A stretch of DNA of 64,000 bases from Deroplatys truncata (taxonomy: Eukaryota; Arthropoda; Insecta; Mantodea; Mantidae): NCBI GenBank assembly GCA_030765065.1, contig CM060986.1:75881573-75945572 (forward strand), in the 5' to 3' direction. Of the stretch, positions 62,357-64,000 are shown piece by piece. The position numbers and the translations under genes were made by a program. Within the stretch, counting starts at the first letter, position 1, and the number at the start of each line of letters is the position of its first letter. The notes beneath the pieces are model-generated. The model saw only the letters and a program-made list of their open reading frames with translations, was not told where the DNA came from and did no database searches.

Positions 62357-64000
62357 TATTTAGACTGACTGCAAATGAATTCTAAAGGAAAGGAACAAAT
62401 ACACATTTCTTTTATACATCTGCCTCACCTACCCATAAAACTTGGTCACTGCATCAATGTTATGTTATTTTTATGTGACTTTGCATTACCTTATGATTTT
62501 TAAAAACTTAGCATGGATTTATAGCTATATTCCATAAAATATTTTAACTATGCACTTTCCTTCTATTATTGTATTATTCATCATCACTTTACTTTCCTAT
62601 ACTTAACTCTCTGTACTTTTTCTTTCTTTTCATTGCTCCTTATTTTTTACGTGAAACCTGTTCAAGATGGAAATAACATGGTGCCAAAATTCTTCTGTTT
62701 CAGTCTGATATTTGTATGATTCAGGATAATTTTTTCAGTTGCATAGTAAATTGCTTTGCAAAAATATCATGCATTTTATTATAAACTATTTACATTAAGT
62801 TATACTCTTTATTGCTTAATCTACTGTAGCATTTTTTATGATGATAATGAATTTTCACACTGTACTGAACTAAAAACTCTGTTACCTTCTCATATGATAC
62901 AGTTGCTTGCAAAACATTCATTTGTTCATTCATTCTTTATTTTTTAAAGTTTCATAGATATATGTTTACTAAATATGAACTATTGCATTAGAGTATTACA
63001 CCAAAATGCTCTTTTTTCTTCCTTTCATTTTTCATTTTTCCTTTTAAATTCTGTTCCCCTTATCTTACTACTTAAATGATAATGCCAGGTTTTTACTGAT
63101 ACTCTTAATCTTAAAATGTATGGCTTTTCTCATCCATTATAAAAGACAGTTACAGGCAACTACTAAAGAAAATAATTCAGCTCTCTATTAACAGGACATA
63201 AAATTTACAATAGGCAATTGGTGGTTAACCTTGACAGTCACCTCTTGTGGTACATTTGTAAAGAAATCTTGTGCATACTAATAATCTAATTTTTCAGTTT
63301 TTGGAATGCATCCTATTCCAAAGCCAGTGCACACAAGCTGTTAGTACTGTCCCTGTTTTAAGTAGTTGCAGACATTTTTGCTTCTGTGTTGAGCAATTTA
63401 AATTTTTTCAGAAAATGTAACAAGTGAAGTGCTTATATGACCAAAACCTGATAGATAAAGTTCTGATTTATTTTGGGTCTGATTTGGACAGGTTTCATTG
63501 CACTTGCTTGCTTGTTTGACTGCTTGATTTTACTTCCAAATAATGCATCAAACCTGCTGTTCCTATATTCATTGTTCCAGACCATGATAAACATTAAGAA
63601 TAAATAATTTTTTTTTGTTATATAACACAGACACCATTTGTATCACACATAAATAATTTCACACTTAAGCATCTTCAGCTTGTATCTCATAAATCCCTTA
63701 TAAACTCACCAATATAAATACAGCTGTGTGGTGGACTGTGGTAGTGTTCCAAATACAGCAATTAACAGTGCAAGTCAATATTGAAAATCATGCTGGAGTA
63801 TTGGCTCAGAATTATTCATTGGCAGCTTTTAGACATAATCTCAGCCTGGCAGATTGCTTGCTAGTTATCTGCTGTACATCCTTCATCTATTCGTGCATCT
63901 ACTTGCAAGCATGTAAGCAAAAACTGTGCAGAGTTTTGCAAATTAAAATAATTTCAGTAATGTTCAAGCTTTTCAGCAGTTACAATTAAAAGAAATGTAA

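Larger units (their letters stand above)
39608..64000 (+). other. Calbindin-32 intron, 5' part (end outside window)
   Basis: It begins with a gtaagt donor, and no downstream calbindin exon was recognised. It holds the mariner, LINE, Penelope, SINE and MITE copies listed separately. In 39620-42660, 50150-54480, 55650-59700 and 62360-64000 I see only AT-rich sequence with short microsatellites (AAT run 39872-39920, CATAT run about 60129-60150) and three TTAGG-type units at about 41920. Confidence 0.75.

Noticed and set aside
63726-63989. 87-codon frame near the window end
   Set aside because: It has no recognisable domain or splice context and is compatible with a chance frame in AT-rich intron.

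Overview
This is a eukaryotic, repeat-rich, AT-rich window and almost certainly insect DNA. The only host gene I can support is on the + strand: three small coding exons (22874-22957, 25352-25407, 39562-39607). They join in phase, with good splice sites, and give a stretch I recognise from memory as the EF-hand 3/EF-hand 4 part of insect calbindin-32 (Drosophila Cbp53E). The calcium loop of EF-hand 4 is complete. The exons before and after are not in the window, so the whole 64 kb lies inside one gene with introns of >22.8 kb, 2.4 kb, 14.2 kb and >24.3 kb. Introns of this size, with this load of SINEs, LINEs, Penelope, mariner and MITE copies, suggest a large-genome insect. A hemimetabolous order such as cockroaches, termites, stick insects or orthopterans is my inference; the species cannot be read from the sequence.

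Intron upstream of the first exon (1-22873): a tRNA-headed SINE with a 10-bp target duplication (680-1187), a LINE reverse-transcriptase remnant (about 2160-3090), a 1.5-kb CTA/CTG-rich array with higher-order repeats (4102-5628), further SINE copies (7691-8171, 13736-14000, 15543-15877, 19769-20042, 22249-22780), a degraded LINE (about 12450-13195) and several copies of an uncharacterised repeat family called here family A (10487-11060, 20281-21150).

The 14-kb intron (25408-39561) holds a young LTR retroelement in antisense (26372-31282). Its two 479-bp LTRs are nearly identical and its interior has no long reading frame. The intron also holds a head-to-head pair of full-length family A copies (32133-33055 and 33326-34205) and a third copy split by a roughly 530-bp insertion (37346-38781).

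The last intron (39608 to the end) holds a Tc1-like fragment (43625-43845), a mariner element (45155-46793) split by a 698-bp SINE with tandem repeats and an exact 8-bp duplication, a MITE (47704-48203), inverted LINE 3' ends with a pentanucleotide tail (48515-50148), a Penelope-like remnant with GIY-YIG and a hammerhead-like motif (54480-55640), a second SINE family with an 11-bp duplication (59712-60012) and a nearly perfect foldback MITE (61995-62356).

No rRNA, functional tRNA, CRISPR or bacterial-type feature was found. The best leads are the hammerhead-like fold on the Penelope remnant, the SINE-in-mariner nesting with its swapped SINE body, and family A with its terminal hairpin and its microsatellite at a constant internal position.
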